Shown in pieces: positions 32,495 to 44,538 of a DNA stretch of 64,000 nucleotides (position 1 is the stretch's first letter; each line of letters starts with the position of its first letter). Origin of the DNA: Plenodomus lindquistii (taxonomy: Eukaryota > Ascomycota > Dothideomycetes > Pleosporales > Leptosphaeriaceae); assembly GCA_025504975.1 (NCBI GenBank), contig JANUWI010000007.1, forward strand, positions 620,001 through 684,000, in the 5' to 3' direction. The position numbers and the translations under genes are program-made. A model generated the notes under the pieces. The model was not told the origin of the DNA, made no database searches, and saw only the letters and a program-made list of their open reading frames with translations.

Positions 32495-32863
32495 ACATTT
32501 GTATATACCACTATCTTATCTTCAACTCTGTGTTACATAGCGTCTAAAGACTTGTATGATTAGGAATGTATCATGACAGCATCATTTTCAAGAATTCGAA
32601 CCAATGATTCTACACACAGTCGCTCTTTTTCTGGTTGAGTACACGTGCAATTTCCATGGTTCGGGCTCACACGTGGAATACAGAGTTGGGCTTGGCGATG
32701 AATTGCCCCGCCAATGACCGAAGCTTCCAGTCCAGCTTCCTTGACCACAAACTTACCACACGATTGCTTACACTACAAGACTAAAGAGCTTCCCGTAGAA
32801 CCCACCCCACACATCCATACCTTGAATTCGCATTCGCCGACTACTTGAGCGAATAAAGCCATC
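32495..32863. other. Intergenic, TIM54 to SGT2
   Basis: TIM54 3' UTR and SGT2 promoter/leader. Nothing else seen. Confidence 0.45.
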
Positions 32864-34099
32864 ATGGTCAGTACCTACCCCACCACAGCCTAACAGACAG
32901 CGCCTCACACTCTACAGGCATCCCCACAATCCAAGAAGCGCCTCGCGCTCGCAATCCTCGACTTCCTCCAGACTTCACAATCCGACGGCTCAGTTGCGCC
33001 CGACGACGCCGAGCAGCTCGAGGTAGCCGCAAACTGCATCGCCGAAGCCTTCAAAGTCGACGCCGACGATGAAGCCGCAAAGAAGGATGCGCTAGGCGGC
33101 CAAAACCTGCTCGCCATCTACAACGTCTACGAGAAGCTCAAGGGCAAGACGACCGCCACAACAGAGGGAAGCTCCTCCGCACAAGAAGCGCGACCCGCCA
33201 CACCCCAGGTACCACCTGCTGGTGCCTCAGGCGCCGGTCCAAATAAGCAGGAGGCGGAGAGGCTAAAGGGTCTGGGTAATGAGGCAATGAAGAAGAAGGA
33301 CTACGATGGCGCGATCAAGCATTACACTGCTGCTCTCGAGGTCGTCCCGCTAAACCCTATCTACCTTTCCAACCGCGCGGCTGCATACTCAGGCCAGGGC
33401 AAGCACGAACTCGCAAAAGAGGACGCGGAGATGGCAGTCGCTGCCGACCCCAACTACTCCAAGGCCTGGTCGCGTCTCGGTCTCGCAAAGTACGTCCTCG
33501 GTGACGCAAAGGGCGCGATGGAGGCATACAAGGCTGGTATGGATGCTGAGGGCGGTGGCTCAGAGGTCATGCGCAAGGGCTACGAGACAGCGAAGAAGAA
33601 GGTCGAAGAGGAGGGTGGTGATGTCGGTGCTCCAGACAGCACATCACGAGGCGCGCCAGGCGGTATGGGAGGCGGAGGCGGTATGCCTGATCTCTCGTCG
33701 CTGGCTGGTATGCTTGGTGGTATGGGTGGAGGAGGTGGTGGCGGAGGCGGCATGCCTGATCTCGCAGGCCTCATGCAGAACCCCATGATGAGACAGATGG
33801 CACAGAACTTGATGAGCAACCCCGATATGATGAACAACCTCATGAGCAATCCCAGGATAGCGGAGATGGCTCAGCAGTTTGGAGGTGGTGGCGGTGCTGG
33901 AGCTGGTGCTGGCCGTGGAGGTGGTGGTGGCATGCCCAACATGGCGGATCTGATGAACGATCCTAACCTTGCTGAGATGTAAGTTGAATGTACCTTGAGA
34001 ATTGGGTGCCACAACTAACGATATGACAGGGCACGAAACTTTATGGGCGGAGGAGGTGCTGGCGGTGCTGGCGGTGCAGGCCGTGGTGCTGGGCAATAG
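32864..34099 (+). CDS. SGT2: Small glutamine-rich TPR co-chaperone (SGT2)
   Basis: Three exons: 32864-32866 (only the start codon), 32918-33978 and 34030-34099; 377 residues. The N-terminal domain (KKRLALAILDFLQTSQSDG, VAANCIAEAFKVD) is the homodimerisation domain that binds Get4-Get5. Three TPR repeats follow (~108-215: RLKGLGNEAMKKKDYDGAI, NPIYLSNRAAAYSGQGKHEL, SKAWSRLGLAKYVLGDAKGA), which dock Hsp70/Hsp90. The C-terminus is Gly/Met-rich with NP-repeat helices (LMQNPMMRQMAQNLMSNPDM, LMSNPRIAEMAQQFGGG) that hold tail-anchored membrane proteins. It hands these to the GET pathway. The first intron (gtcagt...ctacag, 51 nt) directly follows ATG; only this acceptor keeps the frame. There is no in-frame ATG in exon 2 before the dimer domain. 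Confidence 0.92.
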
Positions 34100-34385
34100 G
34101 CTGCTACGACATTAGAAAGGGGCGACAAGTTGAAGCAATAAAATGGGCAAAGACATTCAGTCTGAAAAGTCCATACGACTAAAATCATGATACCAAGTAC
34201 TCGTTCAGCCTTGTTGATGTCATAACGCTCTCCTGATTCACTGGCTGGTTTCCACGGGCTCTCTGTGCCCATTGACGTGTTCCCAGCTGAAACTCAGGCC
34301 TCCATGAGCCATTCTGAACTCATGCTGACTGTCTCTGACATGGCTCTGAGCAGCATATCCCATGCCAAGACATCTCTCGTCTTTC

Positions 34386-34416
<31 letters not shown>

Positions 34417-34418
34417 CC
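34100..34418. other. Convergent intergenic region, SGT2 and TMA20
   Basis: 3' UTRs of two convergent genes, with a run of ccctcaa tandem repeats at about 34390-34420 against the TMA20 stop. Confidence 0.5.
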
Positions 34419-35168
34419 TCAATCCAACTTTAACCCCCAAAGCCCATCCCCCAAATAATGCCCCGCCTCACACGCAACCCCCTTCTTCTTCTCCTTGATC
34501 TCCGCCGTCCCCATCTTCAACACACCAACCATACACGCCGTATCCTTGCCCTCACTCTCAATCACAACCACCTGTCCCGCCTCCAAGTCTTCCGTGCCAT
34601 ACCGCTCTTTATCCTCGTCCGAGGCATCGGGGTCCGGTAAGCGGCCACCCGCTGATGTGAGACCGGGGGCCATGAGGGTAGCGCCGGATAGCACGAAGCG
34701 GATTGCGCCGCGGTCTATGCGTAGGCGGTGGAAGCAGGTTGGGTATTTGTGGACGAGGGTGAGGTGGGGGAGGATGGCGTCGTCCATGTGTTGGAAGAAG
34801 AGGGGCGTGGATTGGAGGGTGTAGAGGGATACGCGGTCGGGGCTGTTTGGGTCTGTTAGTCTCATATACTATGTGGGTGTGACGCGATGCGCGCGGTGGT
34901 AAGGCTTGCGGAAGTGTAGTGATTTGGGGATTGGTAGAGTTGGTGGGGTGAACGTACAGCTTCACAAGATCTAATTGCTCCTTTTTAGGCAATATATCCT
35001 CGATATAAGGTTCTAATCGTGGGTATTCCTCAAGGACTTTGGCGCGAATGGCGCGTTGGGCGCTGGATTTGACCTTGGATTTTGCGCCGGACGTTATACT
35101 GTTTGGGTTATTAATTGAGATTCTGTCTGCAATGTATCATGGAACGCTGCATACTCTTTTTTGAACAT
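34419..35168 (-). CDS. TMA20: Translation factor TMA20/MCT-1 (PUA domain)
   Basis: Three exons on the minus strand: 35168-35155 (14 nt), 35098-34958 and 34842-34419; 192 residues. Splicing gives MFKKDITSGAKSKVKSSAQR, the conserved N-terminus of the family. The N-terminal domain continues to ILPKKEQLDLVKL. The PUA domain follows: VSLYTLQSTPLFFQH, LTLVHKYPTCFHRLRIDRGA, FVLSGATLMAPGLTSAGG, and the ending MGTAEIKEKKKGVA..HYLGDGLWGLKLD. MCT-1 pairs with Tma22/DENR to recycle 40S subunits and support reinitiation, so it acts beside RLI1, encoded 17 kb away. The last acceptor (CCCAAACAG) is chosen because only it leaves the frame open; an AG eight bases earlier is too near the CTAAC branch. Length close to the human protein. 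Confidence 0.93.
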
Positions 35169-35615
35169 TGTGGCAGTGGTCTGTATGGAGAGAGGTGCTT
35201 GTTTGTTGGTGTTGAGTTGCTGGCGAGACTGCTGGCAACCGCATGCCCCGCCATGTGCGGTTGCCCCTCCATACACACCGCAGTCGCGCGCTAGTGGGGG
35301 TGGGATATGTCGTAACGCTATCCCCATGTTCTTCGTTTGCGTAACGCTTCGATGAATTTCTAGAGCCTTTCCTTATTCCTCCTCAGATTACAAGATTAGA
35401 GTATCTATCTCGTGGTGAATCATGATCTATGAATTTTCTTCTTCGGTCACACGATGTGAACGACTGGCGTACGTCAGGCTGCAATGAGGCGCACAAGGCT
35501 GAGCATTGGTTGTCCCTCTTCTCACTGCGGACAGTAAGCACGCTGAGACTGGGCTATATAAGCTGAAGGCAGCCGCTTCATCTGCGCAGCTTCTTCGTGG
35601 ATCTTTCAGTCCTAC
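35169..35615. other. Divergent promoter, TMA20 and HET gene
   Basis: Upstream sequence of two divergent genes. Apart from the TATA box near the HET gene I see no notable element. Confidence 0.5.
35555..35562 (+). promoter_or_regulatory. TATA box upstream of the HET-domain gene
   Basis: tatataag, 61 bp before the first ATG (35616) and 73 bp before the second in-frame ATG (35628, in a better caccATGg context). A TATA promoter suits a regulated gene. Confidence 0.55.
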
Positions 35616-37843
35616 ATGACCATCACCATGGTCGTCGACTGCAACAATTGTTCACTCTTACAGAAGTTGCCCCCATGCAGTTTTTGGACATCCTACGGTC
35701 AGCTGAAAGAGGCGACTGCCACTGGTTGCGACAGGTGTGGTGTTCTACTCGAAGTCTTCAATGCCATTTGCGATACGAATGCTCGCGTAGACACAGATAC
35801 GGTGTTTCATATCTCTCCCTGGACGGATGGTTGTAATAGGGTATCGCTACCTACGGTATCATTCGGTATGTTTTGCTATGGACAGACTCATGACACAAAT
35901 TATTAGAGCTCCCTTAGGCCTACCGTTGCGTTCTGGGAGCATCATCAAGAATTCGCGATACGTTTAGTAGCATTTGTTGCTGCGCGATCCTTCAGCTGAA
36001 TACATGTGCAGATTCCTTCAATGTACATTTAGCCCCTGGTAAGTGGGAGTATCAACCTCGACTCACGATTCGACGGCTGATGATACCAAGGGTGTCCCAC
36101 TCCATGGCCCTGGCTTGAGGAAGATTTGATTGGACGCGATGCCACAATCGAGAAATGCGCATTGTTCATCGAGGGAGCACTGCAACGATGCAAGGATGGA
36201 CATGCGACTAGCACAGATGTTGCACCCTGTGAACCACAAATGCGAGGCTTCATACCGACCAGACTGATACATGTTAGCACCGACACTCCACATGATCGGC
36301 CACGGCTATATGAGATGGACACCGAGTCCTTGCAGAAGCCTTGTGAAGTGATCGAATACATTGCTCTCAGCCACTGCTGGGGCAAGAAGGCTATGAAGAA
36401 GACCACAAAGAGCAATCGACAAGAGCATCTGACAACCGGTATTGAGTGGGAGAGCCTGTCGAAGACGTTCCAAGAGTTGATGATATTAGCTCGTAGGCTG
36501 GGGATCAGCTACGTCTGGATTGACGCACTATGTTAAGTGTCCAATGTGCATTGTTACGACGTGCGTGACTACTGACACATGACCATATAGGTATCATTCA
36601 AGATGACATCGATGACTGGGCACACGAAGCTTCCAGAATGTGTGATGTCTACTCAAACGCAACCTTGACCATTGGAGCGTCTAATTCTCAAGATGGTAGC
36701 GAAGGATTGATCCATCGACGTCCAGTGCTGGTAGCAAGTTGTACCAACAACCGCGCGAACGTCGACATACATCTTCGACAGAATTTAGACCACCTTTTGC
36801 GATTGGATATATTACATGAACCGTTGGAAATATCTTTGACAACAAGGTCGAGTATATTGTTGCGACAAAGAGCTTGGTGTCTACAAGAAGAGATACTCTC
36901 CCCTCGCTTTGTCCACTTCACTGAGCATGAGGTTGTCTACACCTGCCGAAAGGGAACGATGTGCCAATGCTCTCCTCAATGGGTACCGTCGGAAAATGCA
37001 AGACTGCTTGATCTTGCAAAAGGACTAGTGATTAGCATCGAAGGCTTTAGACACAGCTGGCAATACACCTGGATTAACCTGATACAGGATTATACATCCC
37101 GACAAATGACCAACGGGAAGGACAAACTCCCGGCAATCTCAAGTCTGGCATCAATTTTTGAAGAGAACGGTGGTAGATATTACGCAGGGATGTGGGAGAC
37201 TGATCTTCCAGCATGCCTTCTTTGGTCCGTGGAAGAAGGTTCACGCTCAACATCTTGCGATACAATATCCTCACCGCCGTCATGGTCTTGGGCATCTATT
37301 AAGGGATCAGTTAGACAAGAATTTGTCAGCTCATGGCCTCGGCATGAGGTAGAGGTGCTTGATGTAGGGGTTTATCCTAGCACAGCAGACCTCAGAGGCA
37401 TGGTCTCTGGAGGACATATCACACTGCAGGGCGTGATATCATCCTTGACCTGGAAAAGACCGAAGTTTGTGCGCAAACAGAAGTTCTCCGACTGCAAGAT
37501 TCGAGTCGACGAGCAGACGTCAGTTACAGGGAGATGGTGTTTCGTGCCAGACTTTGTCGATGTGCTGTCAGACAAGGCTAGCGTGTACGAGAACGAGCAT
37601 CTAGTCCTTGCGATTTCATCTATAGAGGGCCATTCCTTTCCTGATGGTCGAAGAATAGATTACGTCTATGGACTGGTACTGGAACCGCTGGAAAGACCTA
37701 GTGAGACACAATTGGAACACATGAATGAGTTCGGAAGCAATCAGGCGTTCTTGAGAGTCGGAATGGCGGATTTGAAGATCGACAGCGCGGCGTGGAAGTC
37801 AATGAGAGAAAACGCAAAGACACAGATTGTAACAATTTTCTAG
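35616..37843 (+). CDS. HET-domain (heterokaryon incompatibility) protein
   Basis: Four exons (35616-35865, 36012-36038, 36091-36531, 36591-37843) give 656 residues. ATG 35628 is an alternative start four residues later. The N-terminus has Cys pairs (VDCNNCSLL, TGCDRCGVLLE) as in many HET proteins. Exon joining yields HLAPGCPTPWPWLEEDLIGR, a familiar linker. The HET domain has its three blocks: VIEYIALSHCWG (~205), LGISYVWIDALCIIQDD spanning the last splice, and RQRAWCLQEEILSPRFVHF (~330). Such proteins trigger cell death when incompatible hyphae fuse, but most paralogues have no proven role. The C-terminal ~300 residues hold the usual SWSWASIKGSVR block. No NACHT, ankyrin or WD40 partner domain is attached. 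The frame is intact. Exon 2 (27 nt) and the first intron are the least certain parts. Confidence 0.85.
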
Positions 37844-39339
37844 ACAGGGCAGCAGCGCATCAAGAGATTATACAGTCACGCAAACGATGAATAAAAGGAC
37901 TCACACGAATACCCACAATACCATACGATCAAAGCACTCAAGTCCTCTTGACATACTCTATCCATCCTCTGACCTCATTTAATCACCTTAAACTCATTGT
38001 TCACATACCCCTTGAAATCACCGTTATACATCCAGACGGAGCACGCTCGAAATGTACCTTGTATACCCACACAAGACACATTCTCAAAATCGTGTTCAAC
38101 AACCCATCCATGGGCCATTCCGTCCATCTAACACATCATGATCTCCAACGCAGACCTCAAATCTCTCTCCTCGATCTTCTAGGTCCTGCACATCTACTCA
38201 TCACAAACTTCCTCGTAACAACACTTATATGAAGTTTGCCGCCCTACTAAAGCGGACTCAAAAAGATGCCAAAATCCACACACACAACTGTTCCTCTCAA
38301 AATTTCGATATGGTTTTTCTCGACGCAGCCAACACAGTGAAGCCCAAACCTAATTGTCGTTGTGTCTCACCATTTCGAAATCATTTTCTCGACGCCATCT
38401 CCACTACAGTGGACTTGACCACCCAGTCAAACTTCAGAGAATAACTACACCTAGCTATCACCATTACTAGCCATACGCATGCGAGAAGACATTTCCAAAC
38501 GCCATGTACATCGTGCAATACTATATATCCCCGTACAACGTATCATCACACTATGCAAACAAGTAATGAAATCCAAGTACGACAGCTACCGCTTCACTGT
38601 GCCTACTCCCTTCATCGAACGTTAAATTGTCCCTATAATTCATAGAAAACAAGCAAGGACGGCTTCCCTTCCACACGATTCAACACCGACCCCATTCATC
38701 CACACATACCATCTGCACCCACCACCCACCACAAACACCACACCTATCACATCATCTTCTCTTTCTCTAGAATCTCTACCTCTAACCATCCGCAACCACA
38801 CCCTCGCCCCTTCTCCCCCCTTCACAGCCCCAAACCAACCCCCAAGAAGGCTACCCTTCTCCAAAAAGTCCACATATTTTCAAACTTAAACATCCCATTA
38901 CAAAAAGCTACCCTACCCTAAGTAATGCTATAAACCACCCGCCCGCCTTTCTCAATATAAATACAAATTTTCGCCAATCTTCCCCCACAGTAATACTCGG
39001 ATGCAATAAAATCCACCCACTCACCCAGGAAAAAAAAAGACTCGGTCGATAAAACGAACAAGCGCCATGCATGTTTGAACCTCCCCTTGCGAACAAGAAA
39101 AAAACCCCCCAAAATGGACACAATAACAATCACAATCTCAATCTTATTACCCTCCATAAAAACGCCACGCTGAACCCAACCAACCCAAAAATAACTCCCC
39201 ACGCACGCGGTAAACGCCATTACGATCACCATCACCGTCGCCCCAGCTTTCCCCCACCAAGCCCTCCCACTTCAAACTCACCCCCAGGATCTCACGAAGA
39301 AGCCGAACAAAAACTCTCTCTCTCTTTTTGAATATCCTT
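37844..39339. other. Convergent intergenic region, HET gene and KCS1
   Basis: 1.5 kb, AT-rich then C-rich, with no gene recognised. An imperfect direct repeat (tttcgatatggtttttctcgacgc near 38303 and tttcgaaatcattttctcgacgcc near 38378) lies in the first half. Confidence 0.45.
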
Positions 39340-42300
39340 TCAAAAACTAACATACCCCGTATCCTCCCCCCCAGTATCATCCATCCATCCACCACCCACC
39401 TCCCCCAGACCAGGCCCATGATGATGCGTGCGCACCATACCATCGCCCTCCCCCCGCTCAACCCACTCTTCACTCGTATCCTGCCATATGCGTTGAAAGT
39501 ACAGACGCAAACTGCGCAGACCGCGGAGGTATCCTCGATCCACGCCATCTGGGTTTTGGGGCGGACAGGGAAGGTCATCGGGAAGTGCGTCTTCGGCTGT
39601 GACGCAGTTTGCGAAATCGACGATTTTGAGCTTGATCTCGGGGTAGGAGGAGGGTTTGGATGAGGAAGAAGCTGCGGGGGTTGGGGGTGGTTCGGGGGAA
39701 GTAGGGTTGTTTTCGCTGCCGGGAGGGCGTGGGGCGTCTTTGTCTTTGTCTTTGGGTTCGCCGTCGCCGCGGTCGTAGAGCATGAGGAGGCTGCTGGCGT
39801 AGAAGCGGTAGCCGGGGAGTTGTCGGATCATGCGTTCGAGTTGGCTGATTTTCTCGAGGATGACAGGAATGTGGCGTGTTGCTGCTTTGTAGCCCGTGCC
39901 GTCCCAGAAGAAGCGCTTCAAGGCGTCTTGAAACTCTTTACCGGCTTTTAGGTCACGGCCGTAGTATTTGTCTTCGAAGACGTAGCTTTGCGTTTTGACG
40001 TTCCAGATTTGCATGCCGCAGACGCGTACACCAAGCTCGCGACTGGTCGTCATTTGACACTTGCGCCGTTGTGAACGTTGTTTCTTCTCATCAGCTTCGA
40101 CACCGTATTGGCGGGTGCCCATCTTCAGGTCTAGGACACAAGGTTTTGACATGCCTGCCGTTAGATCTTCCATCAGAATGAACTGCTGCACGCGTTCATC
40201 GGGTTGTTCTTCGGCTTCAGGATTTTCGGGAGGAGGCGGCACGCTCTCTTGATCTTGTGCGACTGGAGCTAGTGACATCTCGCCTTCAGTCGGTTTCTCA
40301 GATGGTACACCTAGGCCGGTCATATCCGCCCTATTAAGGGCCGGTACATTTTGGTTCGAGTTCAATCGAGAAGATGACTCTCCACCATCGTCGTCCATAG
40401 CGAAAACTTCTTCCTCTGCATCGCCGCCGTACCCATCCTCTTCATAGTACTCCAGGTTGTGCCTATGACCTGAGTCTATGCCCAATGATCTCCGCGTCAG
40501 TCCGCTCCCAGAGTGTCGTCGTCGAGACTTGGGCCCTGGAGGCGGTTGCAGCAGTTCTGCATTCTTCAGGGTAGACAATTCAAAAGATCCGGGCTTGATG
40601 TACTCGCCTTCCCTAGAAACTTGACGGCGTGCCTCGGCTTTCAAAACTTGCTTCCTAGTACTTTCTTCAGTAACTGGAGGATGGGCCCCGGATACGTCTG
40701 TGCTATTCCTTCGTAAATTTGGAACTGATCCCGTCATGGATTGTGGTGATTCCGCGCCCGTTCTACGAGGTGGGATCCCATGATGGTGGTGATGCCGATG
40801 CCGATGGCGGATGGGCGGTGGTGCAAACACCTGCCGAAGTACCTCTTCCTGCAGTTTCTTGTTGATAGTCGTAACTCCCAAGCTACTGTAATGCTGTAGT
40901 GGAGGTCGTGCCTGACCTTCTGTAGCGACACCGAAATCACTCTGATTCCGACGGTGGTATTGTGACGAGAATGCTGCATTCCTCATCCATGGATCCGGGG
41001 TAGTCGATCGCGGCGGGACTCTGAAAAGGTTGTCTGGGATGATATGTCTGTTGTTCTCGAAGACAACCTGAGGCACAGCCGTAGTTTGCTGTGAGTGGCT
41101 GACCACTCGGGGTTGGTCTCCATGATCCCTATCGGAAGGAGCTGCAGATTGTTGTCCGGATGCAACATTTGACTCCGATGCAGATGCCGTGGGTGCGTCT
41201 TGTTTCGATTTATCCTTCACGGCTTTCTTCTTCTTCGACGCTTTTCGGTAAGTAACATTGAGAACTCCGATATATCTACAGTGGGAACACGAAATTAGCA
41301 AAGAGACTCAAAAAACCAACAGGGCCACGGCGTTCGCTTTGCTGAGGTCTCAGCTTCAAGCCGATTGAGAGGCAGTAGATGTAGCTCACCTTGGCAGAAA
41401 CTCCAGTAGCTCCGGATGCTGGCGCTCGATGGTTTCGTAGAACTCATTTTCCCGATTGTTCAATTGCTTACAAACTGCCCTTCTTGAAAAACGGTATACG
41501 GTGGAGTGACCGCCAACCTGATGATCATACGGCTTGAGCTCCACCGCACCAAGCGGGGCCGGTGGTTGAGACTGCGGGGCTACGGCAGCTTTCGGCTCCT
41601 GCTTGATATTGGTCGCAGTGGGCGTTGTACCTAGATCATCAGTCGCACTTGATTCATAGCCAAGAAGAGAGTGCGTGGATTCGGCTAGCGACTCATAATC
41701 AGATTCAGCTGAAAGTGTATCGACGTTTGCGGACGTCAACGGCTCAACGTCGTCTTGCTGCACAGAAGCTGCTGTGGGGATATCACCATGCAGACATTGA
41801 TTTGTATCTTGGGACTGTAGAGAGATTTCTACTTCTTGTGGGGTCTGAACATCCTCTTCCGCCGCCCAGCCCTGAGGTACCTTACTCTCGTGAATCGACG
41901 CCCTCTTTCGTACTTTGTGTACGTCCGTCACTGAATCCTGTTGGTCTGCAACAGTCGGCTCGGTGTTTTTGATTCGCCGATGGGGAAAGTAAAGCGCCGA
42001 AGAAATTTGCTCCCTCTCCGAATCGTCCTCCTCCGATGCGGGTGACCGTTCCGCATTATCATCTTCTTTGGCTTGGAAGTAATCGATCGGCTCTTCATGC
42101 GGCTGAGCAGTCTCCCTGGCGGAGACGTGTGCATCGAGCTTCTCCACGGCGGATGCTGGTAGACTGCGCGGTACCGAGGAACCTGCTTTTGTACCTGGAC
42201 TCAAGGTACCAAAGCGTCTGATCTCTTCCAAGAGTCGATACGGTAATTCGTGGTGGCTCGAAGTAGCTTGCTCGACGGGTGTTCGACTTTGGTTGCTCAA

Positions 42301-43359
42301 TGCTGAAGTTTGTCGTCCTTCCTTTCGAGGTATTGGGGTCTTTTCGAAATAGGACTCAGGAGGCGCAACACGTGGAGAAAGTACAGCTGGTGAGGTGCAG
42401 GACGGTGGCTGCGATTGCTCCGGTATATTAGCCTCGGCTCTCCCCTGTTCCTCCTCCGCGTGTGTTGAAAGCGTTCGTTCAACAGGGCGGCGGTCTTTGG
42501 TCTTGTTCTCCCGCTTCTTCTGCTCTTCAGCGTTGTCGGCGTCCTTGAACACACGTAGATAGTGACTGGCTTTTCGACTTCGTGCGGCGGTGGGTGGCTC
42601 TGTTTTAGTCAAAGTGGCCTCAATCTTCTTTTCCATTTTTTGCTCAATGGCGATGTCGACTATCGGGTCCTGTAGAGCATTGCTACCCTTGAAGGGCACA
42701 GGTTTGCCTTCCCGCCATTCTCTATTCCTGCGTCGCTCCTCACTCTCTAGTAGAGCGTCCTGTAACGTGGACTGCATGTCAGATTGGCGGGGTGTGATGG
42801 GTCGCTGCAGAGGGGAGTCTACTGGACTCATGTACGGCGGGGGGCTATGGCGAAGCTCTTGCAAAAGCATGCCGCCTGCATTGGCTGGTTGCGAATTGAA
42901 AGCGGTCGCCAGCAGGGCCTGGGGGTCGACGGGCAGGGCAGGTGGGAAGGTGGATTGCTTCCTGCGAATAATGGGCGGGTCCATCAGTCTCCTCTGGGGA
43001 AGCGCTGGGGCAGCCATGTCTGATGAACTATCTTCAGGAGCATCGCTGTTCGTGTCTGGCGTGCGCACGCTAGGTCGCGGGGAACTGGCTGGGCTGTCGG
43101 CGGCCAAATATGTGGTTGCAAATATGCTGTCGCGCTCCGATAGCTGGGGACGGTCGACGGAGGGCTTCCACAGATTGTTGTCCTGCGTTATGGGCGCCGT
43201 CTTGGCGCGGTCCGTCTGAGAGAGACGTTTGCGCGTCACGGGGTCCCGGTCGGCGGTGGGCGTGGACGGAGGGCCATGGAGGGCCGGGTCCTGGGGCGCA
43301 TTTGACCTCAGCGATGCGGCGGGTGAGGCATTTCCTTGGGCGTTCGGCTGGGATGACAT
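39340..43359 (-). CDS. KCS1: Inositol hexakisphosphate kinase (KCS1)
   Basis: Two exons (43359-41390, 41275-39340; 114-nt intron) give 1301 residues. The first ~630 residues are disordered. LKPYDHQVGGHSTVYRFSRR (~620) opens the kinase fold, continued by FYETIERQHPELLEFLPRYIGVLNV across the splice. A second disordered insert of ~330 residues follows. The catalytic signature PCVLDLKMGTRQYG (PxxxDxKxG, ~1034), the SSLLMLY motif (~1140) and VDFANC (~1210, metal-binding Asp) are present. The enzyme makes inositol pyrophosphates from IP6, signals read by SPX proteins in phosphate homeostasis; PPN1 in this window acts on the same phosphate economy. The frame stays open upstream of 43359 to at least 43500 without an ATG, so a further 5' exon is possible. 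A Pro/Ser/Thr insert also splits the catalytic end. Confidence 0.92.
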
Positions 43360-44538
43360 GGGGCCGACATTGGTCAGACCGTAGTTCTGGCGCTCTCGAG
43401 GGTGCGTGGCAGAATGTGTGGCAGATATTGCCGGGCGGGCGCTGGGAACGTTGGCCAGGATGTGGTCGTGGAGCGCGGCGGAGACACAGCGGAAAGCCAA
43501 CAGGGGCGGACAGTCGGGCTAGCGCATGCAGAGGGCGGCGGCGTTGGCGGATGTGAGCGAATGCAGCAGTGGTGGCGGCCGGGGTGGGCAGCGAGTGAGA
43601 AGGGAGAAAGGCCCACGTTGGACGGTGTGTGGTTAGTCGTCGAATACCAAGGTGGCGCACGAGATATTGCAAGCGAGCGGCCCAATGACGTCTGCAGCAC
43701 GGCCGCTGGAGCACACTTGGATGCAACGTGCACAAGGCGCGTCGTCACAGCGGGCAGTTTGCGAGGCCGCGCGCGAGATGATGTTTGTGTGTGAAGGTGT
43801 CGTGTCTGCTTGAAGGCACCTCGATGTTGAGCGCGCTGCGGCACGGGGCCCGACCTTTCTTATCGCAGTTGGGCACGCTGGCAGTCGCGTCCAACGGTCG
43901 GAGCGATGGGCAGGAACGTCCGTGCGTTCCACATCGTCGGCTCTTCGCCTCCAAGAAACCTTTTGCCTTTCACTACACCGTACCAGGGCAAGCGCTGCCG
44001 CTGCCACAATGATAGGTCAATGGGCCAGTTGCAGACACGCTGTCGACTGGTGGCTTCACAAACGCACAAGCAAAATGTCACAGTGCTGTCATGCATCTCG
44101 ATTGTGAGATATACTAGACTATCACTCCCGTCTTCCCCCTCCTGTCTGCACTGTGCGTCGGGCCCGCTTCCAAACTTTGTATCACTGAATTCATCTCAAT
44201 GACCCTCCGTGCCGGCTTCTATTAGCCATGCATTACACAAGGCTTTGCTTCCAAACTTTACCCTACACGGCTGACTGTGTGAGGTGTTAGGACCTGGGAG
44301 CCCATGTCGTCCAATCAACCGTGAACGTGGACTCTCACCGCCGTGCGCAACATATTCGGTCGGAGCTGCAAATTGCTGCTCTTGCGGTCAAGGGAGCTTT
44401 TGACGTACCAAAGGACGATACTGTCATCCAATTGATTGCCGCTCCCATGCCGTGATGCCGATAGTGGACCTGGACCTCGACTTGGCCTGACCCAGAATTT
44501 CCCAGTTTCGCGGACTTTATCTGTCCTGGAACTCCACT
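43360..44538. other. Intergenic, KCS1 upstream region
   Basis: Leader and promoter of KCS1 and the 3' UTR of the next minus-strand gene. GC-rich frames near 43.4-43.9 kb are antisense or composition effects. Confidence 0.45.

Noticed and set aside
32580..32650. Possible tRNA B-box (gaattcgaacc on the minus-strand sense)
   Set aside because: No matching acceptor stem, A-box or anticodon arm; no tRNA found elsewhere in the window.
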